Below, piece after piece: positions 27,177 to 40,975 of a DNA stretch of 64,000 bases. Origin of the DNA: Drosophila persimilis (Eukaryota > Arthropoda > Insecta > Diptera > Drosophilidae). The position numbers were made by a program, and so were the translations under genes. The notes beneath the pieces are model-generated. The model searched no databases and was not told the DNA's origin. It saw nothing but the letters and a program-made list of their open reading frames with translations. The stretch's first letter is position 1; each line of letters opens with the position of its first letter. The stretch covers positions 4,278,001-4,342,000 of the forward strand of contig NW_020825312.1 in assembly GCF_003286085.1 (NCBI RefSeq), in the 5' to 3' direction.

Positions 27177-28212
27177 ATCAGTTTTCTCAAGGATCTGTGC
27201 TCTCCAGCAGAAAGGAAAGTCAAGATCCAGATAAACAAAAAAAATAATCGAATCGCCATGGAATCTCACTTGTTGTTTTCTTCAAAAATTGGAAACTGCC
27301 TTTCTCTGGTACATATATATATATTTTTTTTTTTGAGCTGAAGGGGGACTGTTTGCCTTGAATGAATGTTTTTCCATGTCTGTTCTGCTTGTGTCGGCTG
27401 ATATGGACGCATGTGTCCAGAGGAAAGGCCAGAGGAAAAACGTAGAGTCCTTCTGCTAATTATGCCACAGAGTTTTGCTGTTGACTTTGCTGCTCCTCGA
27501 AATAAATGATAGGATGCCTGCTCAGCTCATTCGCATCCTGGCCATGTTTGTTGACCGTTTCTTGGGCTCTTGCCCAAGACAAAACAAATGTTACTGCATC
27601 CGGGCCGGGCTTGGTCTGGCCCCGAGCCCTGTCTGAATCCTGCCTGCACATGTACACATGTACATCCTGTGGCGGCTGCCTCTGTTTTTCTGTGTGGCCA
27701 CGCCAAATGCATTTTTCAACTGCTGACCAGACCAGACCAGAGCAGACCAGAGCAGCTGCCTCCTGCTCCCGCTCCCACTCCTGCTCCTCCTTCGGTTTTT
27801 GGTCGCCCGCCTCGTTAGCCACAGCAGCTGGACCGGGCGAATGTTGCACGTTGAAAAATAACAGAGCACAGGATGTGTCGCCCCTGCCAGAACGCCTCTC
27901 CTCTCTTCTCCGCCAGAGCTGTTTGAGTGCTGTTTGACTTGCGTATAAATGCAATTTACAGTTGCAGGCGACGCCTCATGAATTTCAAGGAGCTGGCTGG
28001 CTCCGGACCCTGTCGGTCTCCGGAGTAGTAGGCGTGGCCCTCTGGAATTACTTTGTGTGTGATAAATGCATCACTTAATTGTGTGAACTCATTTCAGATA
28101 GGTGGGCGTGTCGGAGAGGCCTAACCGGAGCGGAGAGAAGTGTTGCAGCATGCAAATGGCAAATGGTACATAAATGGAAAATACAAAAAGGGCAAATGGA
28201 AACTGAGAAGTC

Positions 28213-28247
28213 CTGTGGATGCTGTGAATGCTGTGAATGCTGTGGAT
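28213..28247. repeat. 9-bp GCTGTGAAT repeat
   Basis: Two perfect copies flanked by two CTGTGGAT variants. Confidence 0.75.
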
Positions 28248-30920
28248 ACACGAATACCGTATACGTACTTCTTTGTGGACATTGCGTATACGCCTACGTA
28301 TCGGGTATTTACAGTTTATTGGCGGACTCTTTGTGGCTGCTCTCCAGCTCTCAAACTCTCCAGCTGCCCCGCTCTTCCGCTCCCCATCTCTCTCCAGTCT
28401 TTGTGCTTATTTATTGCACATGTTTTTATTGAATTCTTCGGCAGACAGGCAGTCCGACGATTGGAGTTGTGGCGGGGGATGGTGGGGAGTGTACAATCCG
28501 GCAGGAGTTTCGATATAAATATTTATGCCCGGACGTAGCATTGTTCCGAGAGGGGTAATGGGGAACGGGTATTGAGGAACAGGACTCTGCTGACTACTGA
28601 CTTCTGCTTCCTGCTCCTTAACGTTTTTTAAATTGATTTCTCGGGGCCATTGTGCCGGAGCGCAGCCGCCACAAACAGATGGGAAGATGAGCGGACAGAC
28701 CCCTCCCTGGATGGCCAGGCATTTATCTTGCGACCCTTTCGGATCCCTGCACACACACGCCCCACGACTGTCGCCTCGCACCCGAAATTGGCTTGTCCGC
28801 ACTTAAATAATAATCAATTCTATTAAATTATTGAGTAAGCTGCTTTCGCTAATTGTGGGTGGAGGCGGACCCAGTTAATGCTACTCGAAGGAGGATAAGA
28901 AGTATGAGAGGGAGAGGAAAAACTTTTCTTTTCTTTTCCTTGTCTTGCCTTGCCTGTCATCGTGCCCGGATAAACTTTATTGCCAACTTTATTCTCGCAT
29001 TCCCTTTTGATTCGGGATTTGTCACTGGAGGAGCCTTTGCGGCCGTCTCTTCGATATTTTGACTGTTATCTGGCGCATTACGGCGATTACAGTCATGTCC
29101 GAATGTCCTCCGAAGGACGGGAGTCCCAGCCCGGGTTTGGAAACCGTGGCATTTGCTACACGTGGCATATGTATGCCAGTTGGTTTTGCCGTTTATCCTG
29201 TCATTCCAACTGGACCTCGAATGAAATTGCTTGTCGGATATAAATCAACAAAGGTCCAATCTATTATGCGCATTTCTGTGAATTTTAATAAACGAGATGA
29301 CAAACTGATAAAAGTATTAAATAAATACTGCTGGCCGCAGACAGCCTGACACCTCTTTAAAATAAAATACGATTCTATCCTTAATAGCTGTGCATACGAG
29401 GATACGTATTACATTATCACGGATTAATGTCGTAAGGAATATCATTCATTGGCCGCAAAGCCAAGCAAAGCAAAGGAGATATGGTATTTATTTCAACTAA
29501 ATGACATTTAATTGGTCAATGATCGGATGACACTATCACTCTGATCAGTCGATTGTTGATTGCATTAATTTCCATAAAAATAGACGACACGACTCACTGC
29601 TATAGAAGTGCAGCCCGAAAGTATGCTGCACTTAATCCCATACCAATAACAGCAACCGCATTGCTAACATAGCCAAGGACTGTTAATGGAATGTTCTTGG
29701 AATGGAATGGAATTGAATGGATTGCCTGGGGATATGGACAAATATGTTGTTGGTTTTCCACAGGCATGGGCACACGGCATGGCATGCAAAAGAAATTATA
29801 ATGTTTATGCAATTTAGTACCGCAATTACATTGAAAACTCTCTCAGACTGAGACTCAGACACAGACACAGAATATAACCAAACGAAAGAGTCGGCAAACA
29901 AATATTGTTTATGGCTATACCGTAAATGCAGCGCAGACAAACTTTTAATGAGCGAAAGAGGTGGGAAAGGGAACGAAGGAGATTTGCCGGCTCTGACTTT
30001 TGCCCGAAAATTTAATCTGCACTTGTAACTAAATGAAAACTCTAAACATTTTGGGAAAGTGGCCACGGACATGGTCCCTGGTCCCTGGTCCGCCCTACGG
30101 AGAGCAGAGCGGAGGATGGTGGGGGGTCTTGAGTGCGGTTTGCAAAATGATTTTGTAATGCTGCACACAGTCGAAGCGATGCGCTCAGCTGTAAATGGTT
30201 GAACGCACGGGCACAAATGTGCATAAATAAACATTCCAGAGTGAATATTCCATAGAGTAGCCAGCAGCAGGGAGCGGGGAGCAGGTAATAATCGGATGTA
30301 GCTAATTGAATAAAGCGTGTTAAAGCCGGGACAACGCACATACAGGACATTGCACTCGAGGCAGTCTGGCTGGCTCCCAGGAAGGAGGATGGATGCCCGC
30401 GCGCATTCAGCAGCTCTGTGCATTAGCCAAATCCACAGAGGCCCAGCGGACACCGACCCGTTCCCTCACCCTCCTGGCTCCTGGCTCACGCAAGCGGAAA
30501 TGCACTCTCCGCTGCTCATGTGTCCTGTCCCACTGTGGGGGCTGTCACATCCCATTCCCCAGGATATTGCTTAATGGCCAAACTATTTAAATTTTAACTC
30601 GTTCTAGCATGGCCCAAAGAGTTCATTAGACCTTATTGGACACGTTCTCGTTCTCTTTCTCGTTCCCCGATCATTATGAAAATAGCCACAGATTTCCCCG
30701 GCTTTTCTCACTGTTTTATTTCCGTTTACTTGCGGTGGAAGCCGTGTAACGAGCTCTGGGGCCTAATCCTGTACACATTTAGCAAATCACGTAGCCCACA
30801 TACATCAACGCACACACACACACACATACTCGTACAATTGTATTCATATTCTCGTACGATGTACATATGTATGTCTGTATGTACATCCGACTTACCTGCT
30901 TTGAGGCCCTGCAATTGCCC

Positions 30921-30961
30921 TGCGTGGCTGCTGCGTGGCTGCTGCGTGGCTGCTGCGTGGC
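30921..30961. repeat. 11-bp minisatellite TGCGTGGCTGC x3.7
   Basis: Three perfect 11-base copies plus eight bases of a fourth. Confidence 0.95.
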
Positions 30962-31692
30962 CCTTTCTGATGATGATTAATGAAAACGAATCTATTGAAT
31001 ACGTGCCATGCCGCTCTGCCCCCCATTGTTGCTGTCGGTATTGTCGTCGCCCGAGCAAACATAATACCCCCTAAGACCCCAAAAGGCCTCTGGGGCCAAA
31101 TCGAAATTTGTTTCCTTTTGATTGATTTGTCGAAGGCGTCCCCGGTTTCCGAAAAACACTTCTTAATTGGTAAATTCAATGATTGGCAAAAGTCACTTTT
31201 ATGAACTTAAATTTAAGGCGATTTCCACAGAAGTCTACTAGGGTGTGGAAGCGGGGGTTGGGGTGCGGTATGAGGGTGTGGAGAGAAGGAAACATTATCT
31301 AGGGCCAGGCCAGAGTTGGTTGCCCCGCAGTGGCCCTGTGCACTGCATCCACTGGCCACAACAATTTGATTTTCCGGAAAATCAAATCAATTTCAAACTC
31401 CAGTCCAGCCAAAATGTCAGAGGCTTTACGAACGTTTCACGGCTGAATGAACTGGCTAATTATTTTGGCCAATGGGCACAGACATAGACATAGACATAGA
31501 CGACAGCCATGGACATGGACAGCAGGACATGTTGTTCGGGATCAGGATGCAAAGTCCATTTTGGTATCGACTGACGCCTACACAGAAGACAGATTAACTA
31601 GCTATGGAGGAGAGTTGGGCCCAGTCCCCAGAGCCAGGCCCAAAGTAGATTACCAAATTTAACGCTTCATTGGGTTTTTACATCCAGTTCAT

Positions 31693-31739
31693 GGACACGG
31701 ACACGGACACGGGCACGAGAGACGGACATACGACAGAGA

Positions 31740-31772
<33 letters not shown>
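31693..31772. repeat. (GGACAC)3 and (GACAGC)5
   Basis: Hexamer arrays at 31693-31710 and 31738-31772 with related degenerate sequence between them. Confidence 0.9.
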
Positions 31773-32948
31773 AGCCAGACAATATGGCCAAATTGACCCT
31801 TTTGCCTTTTGGCATATTTAAAATTCCATTTGGCTGTTGCCAGCATCTCCCTTCATTCCTTCATCATCGATGGATATTTCATATCTTTCACATTTATTTG
31901 CCATTTTTAATCAAATTCACACTCATCGCGCGGGAACCCATGAAATATTCAAGTTTCGGCTGTCAGCCAGATGTTGTGGGCTGGCCGCGGGTATGTCCCT
32001 CTGTCTTTCAGGTCTGTTCCGGAATCAGCAGAGGGATCTCCAGTCAGCCAGCCCACTGTCAACCCGGAGCTGCCAACTGCCAGCGGCTTCTCATTTCGCG
32101 TCCTTTTGGCATTTTTATCGCTCCTCACACATTGTTTTTTGTCAGATGAGTTTCTGTCTCTGTTTTCTGTTTTCTGCGGCTTTCTGCGGGCATTTTCCCT
32201 TTTCTACGTTGACAATATTTTTAATGAAGTTCCATTCTTCCGTTTGGTGTTTGCCGGCAGAGTGTCAAATTAAAATAATCAGAACATGACAGCTACCGGT
32301 GCTGGTCCTCCTCCTTATACCCCTGCTCCTGCCCCTACTCACGCCCCTACTCCTGCCCCAACACGCTCCCAAAAGTTGAGCCGCAGAAATATGTTTCATT
32401 AGCGCGAATTTCGGCGCATTTCTTGCAACTTATTTCCATCGCTCCATTAAAGCGACAAATCCGATTAGGCGGCCCGGACCGGCCATAGGTTTCCAGCTTT
32501 GCTTCGGCTTTGCTCTCCCTCTGAATCCGAATCTGACTCCGACTCTGACTAAATAAATTGAGAATGAAATCGAACGTGAACCGCAACATGAACATTAGGC
32601 GGCCAGCGACTAAGCATTCAATGTCAGAGCCCTAGAGCCGCAGCAAAAATCCATAAACCAAAATACACACAAAAACCCAAAAGCAAATATACAACGAAGC
32701 AGCCGGCCAAAGAAATCTCAAAAAATTACCCGCCAGATCAGCGAATCTCCTCTCCGTACCGCACCGTTCCGTACCCTTCTCAATATTTGCTGCTGCTCCC
32801 CCAAAAGAAGGAGAGAAGGGTCCGGCGGCGGCGTAGCTGGAAATTTGAGATTTATTAATTCTTAGAATGATTCCTATAAATTTGTCTCCGCATCTGACCA
32901 GAGACCAAAGACCAAAGAGCTTACAATTGAGCGCACTGAATGGAGACG

Positions 32949-32992
32949 GTTCTGGGTTCTGGGCTCTGGATTCTGGGTTCTGGATTCTGGGT
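32949..32992. repeat. degenerate TTCTGGG/GATTCTGG repeat
   Basis: Six related units of 6-8 bases in alternating forms. Confidence 0.75.
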
Positions 32993-33081
32993 CTCGACAG
33001 GGCTGACAGTGCATGCAAGTTTCAGACTCAGCGCAAATTATTTTATACGAGTATATCCAGATGAATTGCAGTTTCGATTAT

Positions 33082-33097
33082 GGGGGGGGGGGGGGGG
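33082..33097. repeat. 16-base G homopolymer
   Basis: Sixteen consecutive G on the plus strand. Its true length may be uncertain because homopolymers are prone to sequencing error. Confidence 0.85.
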
Positions 33098-33907
33098 ATG
33101 GAGCAAGGTGGATGGGGGATTCGACTGAATTGAAGATATCATTTAATAAACATCCGGTCTATGTGTTATACACTGAAAATATCCGATGAATCGATTCTTA
33201 ATCCGCTTACAAAACCAATTCGGCACGGGGCTGCCATTTCATTAATGCTAATTGGCTCCAGGGCGGGGCTTTGACTAGTTTGAAACGGTTTTCTTGGCAG
33301 ATTAAATGAAACAAAGGCCATACCAAATATTTACATACTTATTAACGATACAGTCATTTATAAATATCGCCCTCAATAAAAGCATCCACTCCTTGTTTCT
33401 TGTTGGAGTTCTCCGCAACTAATTGGAATGGGGGGCTATTAAATCTGGATTTACGTAATGTAAATGGCTGTCAATGGCTCTTCTGTTTGTCTGGTAATTT
33501 CAGATAATTGCAGATGTTCGACCACAAGCCGTACCATACCCTTCACAGTCTTCGTTAGACGGAGAGACTTGCATATTGGCTTACACCCCTAACCGACCCG
33601 ACCCCAGCGGAATCTCTAATCAAATCTGGCAAACGCGACTCACACAAATATCGCATTCAAGCCAGCGATTGTGGCAACTACTCTTGGTGGAAGCTGCCGC
33701 AGTTGCTGCGGTTTCTTGGGGCCACAAAGCGACACCCAGCTGGCTCGAAACGTGGAAAAACAAAACTCCCATGCATCATGTTTGGTTATTTAATACATTT
33801 TTCATTTTTCACAAGCCAAACCCCAAAGAGAGAGAGAGAGAGAGTGTGTGTTTTTGTTGAGCAGGAACACCTGGCAGCGAACTATCGGAGGCAACTGTTG
33901 CTGTTGT

Positions 33908-33946
33908 CCCAGCCCCAGTCCCAGCCCCAGCCCCAGCCCCAGCCAC
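33908..33946. repeat. (CCCCAG)n
   Basis: Six or so units of CCCCAG with minor CCCAGT variants. Confidence 0.85.
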
Positions 33947-34979
33947 AGTGCCACCCCCCCTGGCAAGTGTGTTGGCCCTACAAATTGCTTCCTCATTGGC
34001 CACAGCAATTAAAAGTAATGAAAAGTTGTGCAAAGCAACAAAAAGGCTGCCAGCCCCCCTGCTCTACGTCCGACTCTGCCCCATGCAACACATCATCATC
34101 TGTCCATCGACAGGCCCGGGACGGCCAGAGGTTCACTGGAGAGTGTTCACTGGATTCGTTAGACTCGTCGCATTCGTCGGATGCGGCGCTGCATTAAAGT
34201 CAAACAACGGTAATTATGCAAATTGCAAAATGGAGCGACTGCAGCAGCCCCCCATTGCCCCATCGCCCCGGCGACAGGCAACGGCTGTCAGGCAATGGCC
34301 ATGGCTCCAGCTCCAGCTCCAGCTCCTGCTCCAGAGCTCCATCTACAGCCACACAGCCAGAGCCAGCGTAGGCCACACATCGCACTCGATGGACGCCTCC
34401 TCCGATGGTGGGAGGGGGGCTGGCGGGAGGCAAGGCGACCGCAAGTGTTGCCAGTAGGAAATCAAATTAGCGCGCCACACCGGACGGCCAGCTGGGCAGC
34501 GGTGTCCACTCGGGCAGCCTAGCTCCTGGACTAGATTCAGACCACAGATATGGCAAGTTGTTGCAGTTGTTGCAACTAGTGTTGTTACTGTTACTGTTGT
34601 TGCAGTGGCAGTGGCGGCAGTAGCGGCAGTGGTAGTGGTGGTGGTAGGGGTAGTGGCTGTTGCGGTGGCCACCAACACGCACGCCAGCCACTGGCAACTG
34701 CTCTGCATATGGTCGTATGAGTGAATGCGATTACCAGCGGACTGCATGAATACTTACACAGGAACAGGCCACAAAACGCCTGTCGTTGTTCGAGGGGGGG
34801 GCAAGTGGCATGTGGCATGGGGCATGGGGTATGTGCTGCGAATGGAAAAGGAAGCTTTGACTCAGCGGAAAGGCTGCAAATTCAGGAAATGGCTGCATGA
34901 GATCGTCTTCGAATCTATGCTAAGCTCTTTGCTCAGGCACTCTGCCCCATGTGGCATGGAAGAATGTTGGAAGAGTTAA

Positions 34980-35780
34980 ATGAAACCTCTCAAAGCAAGA
35001 TTACGATTACAGTTAGCCTGAAACTGGAAAAATAATGGTACGGTTTAGATGGATTGATTTGATAGAAAGGTTTCAAGACACCCAAGAGACAAACTGGAAA
35101 AACTCGAGAAAAGAAACTGGTATCATATTTGTGACGAATAATGAAATCCGAACATCTCCGATTGCAATAAATGATACGTGTAGTGTTCTGTTAATAAACC
35201 GATCATATTCCAGGCCAAAACAAACCAATTTTCGGTATTATAAGTTTCTTTTTATTATTTTATTTTATTTTTATGTGGTTTTTTTATATTTGCATACCTT
35301 TTCAGAAATATTGTTTCACACGGAGCCGAAGGCCTCGATGCTAGCGCTCCTCTTAATTATTTTTAATATGATTTCCAATTTATTAAAGTTTATTTTAATA
35401 ATACCTAAATAAAAAGTTCAATTTCTTTTATATCACTGTGTACACCTTGAATAAAAAAATTAGAAAACTTCACTGCAGAACATTTCCGAAATATGTTTAC
35501 GAACAAAAATGCAGTTTCTATTATTTTTTCCATGACTTTCATTTTGTGATCGCATGATCAAAGCTTCAGCTTTTTGTAGAATTGGCATTTTATAACCTAA
35601 ACAGCGTTCTGCTCCGAATAATGATCTTCGAAGATGGAATGGAAATGCAGCCGCTTGGGTGTTCCATAGCTCATCGCAGCTGTGGTGGCATCTCCCATTT
35701 CATATACGCAGATAGCATGCAGCAAAAAGATATACGAGTACCTTCATGTTACAATGCATACAAATAAAAGGGGAAACCCC
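34980..35780. other. AT-rich patch, possible old transposable-element remnant or diverged insert
   Basis: Much more AT-rich than the flanking DNA and without microsatellites. Includes a 125-codon plus frame (35035-35412) whose second half is hydrophobic, as expected from A/T-rich codons, with an AATAAA overlapping its stop. No terminal inverted repeats or recognised element family. Confidence 0.3.
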
Positions 35781-37292
35781 GAGTCTAGTGGAAGCCATCC
35801 GCTCTCCTAGTTTCGCTCTCGATCTCCTGCTTCTGGGGGTAAAAGTAGTTTGAAGTAAATGCCCATGACTAACGTAAATTTAATTAGTTCTTCCGTGCCG
35901 AATCGTAGGGCACAGCCCCAACCGACTTCCAGCTAGGGACACGTTTTTTCTGTTGTTGTTTTTTTTTGGGATAATTGACGTTTGACGACTCTTAGACCTA
36001 GGAGCACATTCTTTCCCTCCTTGGGGCTGTGCTGACTCCCATCCCATCCCATTCCATTCCCTCCATCCAGCCATAAACTTGAACCCGTTTCGCTGCCGTC
36101 GTTCCCTTTCGGTTACTTCTGGAGCTGCCTGCGCCTCAGTGTGGAAATGCTCGTAAACTTCTGTGGCCCCTGCGCCGGCAGCAGGCTGCAAGTTTTATGA
36201 GCATTCCGCTCCTCTCCCTCCGAGCTAGAGACTGAGACAGAGGCAGAGGGAAATGCGAAATGCAAAATAGCGGAAATGGTTCTGCCTGAAAATGGCATTA
36301 GAAGTGGGCAGCGCTCTCCCAATCTCTCCCTCTCTGTCTCTGTCTGGCAGAGGCGTCGCCGGCGGGACTGGCCACGCCACCATTTCAGGTGTTGAAAATG
36401 GACCTGGACAAGGGGACAGGGGGCCAGCTGTGGTAAGGTGACTTGGTCTGTGGCCCATGACAGCTGCGCTAATTGCAAACTGCCATAAAAATGCGCAACA
36501 TATTGGGAGTGACGGTTGGGATCTGTTCTATGAATCAAGTTTGGCCAAAATGCACTTGGCCTGGCCCCAATCCGAGGACAGATTTAGCCAGAACTGTCCG
36601 GCCAAATTGGGTCCACCTCCAATGAAATATGTAAAATTGCGAAGAGATGATGGAACGGAGCTCCATCCATTCAGACTCCTGTTAGAAGCTCCACTCCACT
36701 TTGTCCGCTTTGAGCTCTCTTCGGTTCGATTCGGTTCGATTCTGTTTTTCGCTTAATTGGCATCGAATTGCTTGGATATTTGGTGCCCAAAAACAACAAA
36801 CACAAATGGGGCAGACGCAGGCGCAGGCGCAGGCCGCGGAGAACGCAGCGGAGGCTCATCAATACAATGGCCAATCCAATCCTTGCCCGGCCCCGGCCCC
36901 GTAGCATTTTTCAAAGTCCGAAGCGCGTTAACAAAAATCCTTTTGAACATGTCTGTGCTCCTAATCAAAATTCCAAAAGTCATCAGCTCTTGTTTGGCCC
37001 CCTTTCCCATCTCCACTTTGGGGCAGAAAGTTAACTCAACTGCTGCTGCCCCTGACGGCCCCCTCTCGGTCCCCACTGCATGCCCCTTTCGATGCTGCAG
37101 CTTAATGACTGCCGCAAGGAATTCTTAAGCCGACTTTTGGTCCACTCTCCGCACAGTCGTACCGAAGTACTGCTACAGCTACAGCAACAACAAATGAAAG
37201 AAAAAAGGCAAAAATGGATTTCTTTAATTTATAATTTATTGATGTTACCGATTCCCCCTGCTCCTCCGTGTCTGTGTCCGTGTCCATGGCCA

Positions 37293-37326
37293 TGTCCCTG
37301 TCCCTGTCCCTGTCCCCGTCCCTGTC
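37293..37326. repeat. (TGTCCC)n
   Basis: Five to six hexamers with one CCGTCC variant, preceded by TGTCCG/TGTCCA units. Confidence 0.85.
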
Positions 37327-37384
37327 CGCCTGTGTGTCCGCTTGCCACAATTGCTCATTAGGTGCCGGACATTAATCATGCCAG

Positions 37385-37415
37385 GAGTGACCCAGAGACG
37401 GCCACTGGGTCACTC
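37385..37415. repeat. perfect 11-bp hairpin
   Basis: GAGTGACCCAG at 37385-37395 and exact reverse complement at 37405-37415, nine-base loop. Confidence 0.8.
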
Positions 37416-38119
37416 GCTCCGAAGGGGAAAGTAAACAATTTAACGCCCTCGAATAGCAGGCCCCGAAACTTGCTAATTATCCACACATTGGATGTGCTAT
37501 ATGCGGCAGAGAGATGATCTTGGACACTGTTTGTTGGATGTTCTTGTGGGGTGGAGTGGGGCTCAAGCGGAAATATAAAATAAAGCTTCTGCGGAGGAAG
37601 AGATGGAGAGTCGTAGGGCCTCTCTTACTGAGAGACAAAACCGAGCTGAACCGAACAGAACAGAACAGGGGCAGAAATCCAATTTCGTTTCACATCAAAT
37701 TGTGCCACGCCCCGCTCAACGCCCCAAAGAAACTACCGAAGTAAGTGTGGAGCCACCATGCAGCTGTGGCACTCTGCCCAGAGTTCCTGCATCTTGCATC
37801 ATCCATTTCCATTCCCCACTGCACTTCCATTTCACTCCTTCTTCGGATATTCCTCCATGCCCGATTCCCCGATTCCTTCCAGTGCGTAGCTGTAAAATGC
37901 AAAAGGGAAAAGTGATTAATTTTTGATATTGTTGAGAAGATTGCCTACTAGGGGAAGCAGAGCGGGCATATGAAAAGAGATAGGGATAACAGAGGAAGAG
38001 AGAGAGAGAGAGAGCTGAAGAGTACGTTTCACAGGTGCCCCACGCAGGAACGAGTTAGGAACCCCAGACCCGACCCCGAAACAGGATACGCCATGGCCTC
38101 AGGTTGGTAACGCTCCACA

Positions 38120-38153
38120 CCACACACCACACACCACACACCATACACCATAC
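38120..38153. repeat. (CCACACA)n
   Basis: Three perfect 7-base units followed by two CCATACA-type units. Confidence 0.85.
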
Positions 38154-40945
38154 TCTGCACTCCGCACTCCACACTCTTCTCTTCGCAGATATTCTCTTCT
38201 CTTCTCAATTCTCGTTTCCCTCCCTCTTCGCCTTTCGTTTCTGTCTGCCAGCTATCAATCAGCTTTTGACATTTTTAACTGGAATTTCATGAAAATTTAT
38301 TCGATTTTAAATTAAAAACGAAAAAAGCAAACCAAAGGCAAGAAGGGAAGAAGAAGGGCAGACAATGAAAAAAGGGAAGGCAATGGGCAATCCTTGATCC
38401 TTTATAAGCTGCTGCGTAGCTCTGGGTCCCCGAGGTGCGGAGGCGCCTACAAATACGAACAATTTCTGGAATTTACATAAAAATTTCTGCATTCGAAATG
38501 TTTAACGAGTTTTATGTGTTGTTTATTAGCTCCTCCAACCACTCACTCTCTGCCACACTGCCACTCTGGCCCTCCACTGAAATCCAAAGACAAACAAAAG
38601 AAATAAAGAACCTTAAATGGCAATTTAATGAACTCAAAATCCATGAAATGAACGTCAAGTATTGCCCATCAAAATTCATTTGCACTCGAACCGCTGTCAG
38701 AGAGAGATACGATTCCAATTCCGATCCCATCCCCAGTCCCAGTCCCAGAGTCCGAGTGCAGGGCCACTTTTGGACCGCTTTAAGCTGCTTAAAACATCAG
38801 ATGATTGCGGCTGATTAATCAGAGGCGAGCATTTAAGCCGCGAACTGCGGCCCCGAACCCACGAAGGCCCGAAGGGGTCCACCAGATTGAACAGGATAGC
38901 CACAAATAGGAAGAGAGAGAGAGAGAGAGGGGTTTACGGGTATTTGGGCCATAAAAGTGTCATTTATCAATTCGAATAAAAACGAATCTGTTTCTTTTGG
39001 CCTCTGCCACACGCAGTGGGAGAACATTCTCTCTCCTTTTCTCTCGCAGCGTTTCTCCCTTTTAATAGATCTCTCGCTTAATTGGCTGCTGCCTTCTTAA
39101 TGTTGTGACATCAATCAGCAGATACTCAACTCTTTCTTTCTGTCTAGTTTTTCGTATCCCCCGAAAAACAAAAACACAAAATAAACCCATTTTCAATTTG
39201 GTTTTAACGTTCGAATCGCGCATTTCCAGTCTTTTTTCCAGTTTATTGCCCAGCGACCCGCGCTCAGTTTACACCCATTGATTGGGGCATGCCACCATGT
39301 CACACGGCAGCGTCAGTTGTTTTGTCAACCTTATTTCTAATTGGAATTGGAGAGGAACTACAATCTAACCGCAATGCCATTAGGCCTGCTCCCACTCTCT
39401 CTCTCACAGAGCACAGAACGCACAAAATCAAATACGATCCACCCACCCACATGCATACACTCTCAGATGTATCCATGTCCATGTCCACTATCACAGACCT
39501 CGTTCCGGCATCGAATTCCTGTCAATATTTACACTAATTCCCTGAGTTGCACTCCCGCCGGCCACTCTCCAGCCCAGCAACAGCTGTGCACTTCGTAAAG
39601 GACTAACCAGAGCCAGAATCCTCACCGTAACTCCCGTGTCCTGTGGTGGTTTGATGACTTTTATTCGTAAACTGCAAACTGAAACTAAACTGAAACCAGG
39701 AAAAGTTGCACGAGTACAGGGGGGTGGGACCCCCTGAAAATGGGAGAAGTGGGAAAAGTGGGGAAAAGTAGGAAAAAGCGTTGCGGTTGAGGGCCTGGCA
39801 AATTTTGTGCCTTGTTGTGGTTACTCCTGTCGCTCTTTCTCTGTGGAACCTTTTCCTGTTCTCTTGTAAACATTTTTCAAGCATATTTCTCATTTTATTC
39901 AGTTTCAGTTTTTGTTAATTTATTTCAATTAGCAGAGGAATGTGACGCAAACTGTTTCCGATGGGGCAGCAGCTGCAGCTGCAGCACGATGGACACATGT
40001 CAGCCAGCAAGCACAGTGGCACAGTGGCCCAACCACATCCCCAGCTGCCCCTCATATCTCCACCCACATTAGGCATACGCCAGTGGCAGTGGCAGTGGCA
40101 GTGCCAGTGCCAAAGCCAGCGCCAGACAAAAGATACATTTTGCTCTGACGTTTTTGCTCTTTTGCCGCCTGCTTGATTTTATGGCGCGTGACAATTGTGC
40201 CTGCCCCGACATCGGCCGGCAAGAGCCCGCTCCACATTTGATCTGACCCCTGCATTTATTGTACTGCAATTGCATTTAAATTTGCCAGCAAATTTCGTTT
40301 AATTAACGGCCAACAATCCCGACTTGTGCCCTGCCTGTGCCCCAAGCCGAGCGACAGCGATTGTTGATTGTTTTGTCATTGAATCCGTCCCAGCATTCAA
40401 TGAGGCATGAAGGCAGCAGCATCGGCATTAGCAGTAGCTCAGCCACGCCCTGAACTATACTTAGCTGAACTGCCGCAGAGGAGAGGAGGGACGGAGACTG
40501 CCCCAGCACTATCACTATCCTTCAGCGCCAGTCAACTTTCACATGACTCGCTCTAAACTTTTGCTCGAAACTATTTTCCGGTAGTAATCGAAACATTCTG
40601 CGAGTATTCTGTGCCCCGTCCCGAATGTTGCTGTTTCATGCATAGTTGCATAACATTTTTTGTGGGTTGGCTGGAAAAACATGCTGAGTAGTGTGTACTC
40701 GTATTATGTACTGGAAGTCTGAAGTTCATGCAGATACAAGTATGGGACGCATCCTTTGTCAGCCTGCCCTGTCCTGCCTGTCCAAATATTGGGCCATGAA
40801 CCGAGCACCAAACTGAACTGAAGAATGAGGAGTGAAGAGGATCCCCAGCATTCGCTCACTTTTCAAATGGCGGTTAGATCAAAACGACAACATTGCGAAA
40901 AATTTATGAGCTACACGGAATACAAAAGACCGAGCGGGCAACACA

Positions 40946-40975
40946 CCACACCACACCACACCACACCACACCACA
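40946..40975. repeat. (CCACA)6
   Basis: Six perfect pentamers. A shorter copy of the same repeat lies at 41113-41130. Confidence 0.95.

Larger units (their letters stand above)
24001..32000. other. gene-free stretch, repeat-rich non-coding DNA
   Basis: No convincing gene. Contains (ATTC)6, an 11-bp minisatellite, (GACAGC)n and two hairpins (27151-27176; 28252-28310). The longest frame, 256 codons at 29683-30453 (minus), has a non-protein-like composition and no family resemblance. Confidence 0.6.
32001..40000. other. gene-free stretch, repeat-rich non-coding DNA
   Basis: No convincing gene. Contains a 16-base G run, (CCCCAG)n, (TGTCCC)n, CCACACA repeats, an AT-rich patch at about 35 kb and an 11-bp perfect hairpin at 37385-37415. 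Confidence 0.6.

Noticed and set aside
29683..30453. 256-codon minus-strand frame
   Set aside because: No recognisable motif, and a Cys/Ser/Leu-rich composition unlike a fly protein. A frame of this size can arise by chance in 64 kb of six frames.
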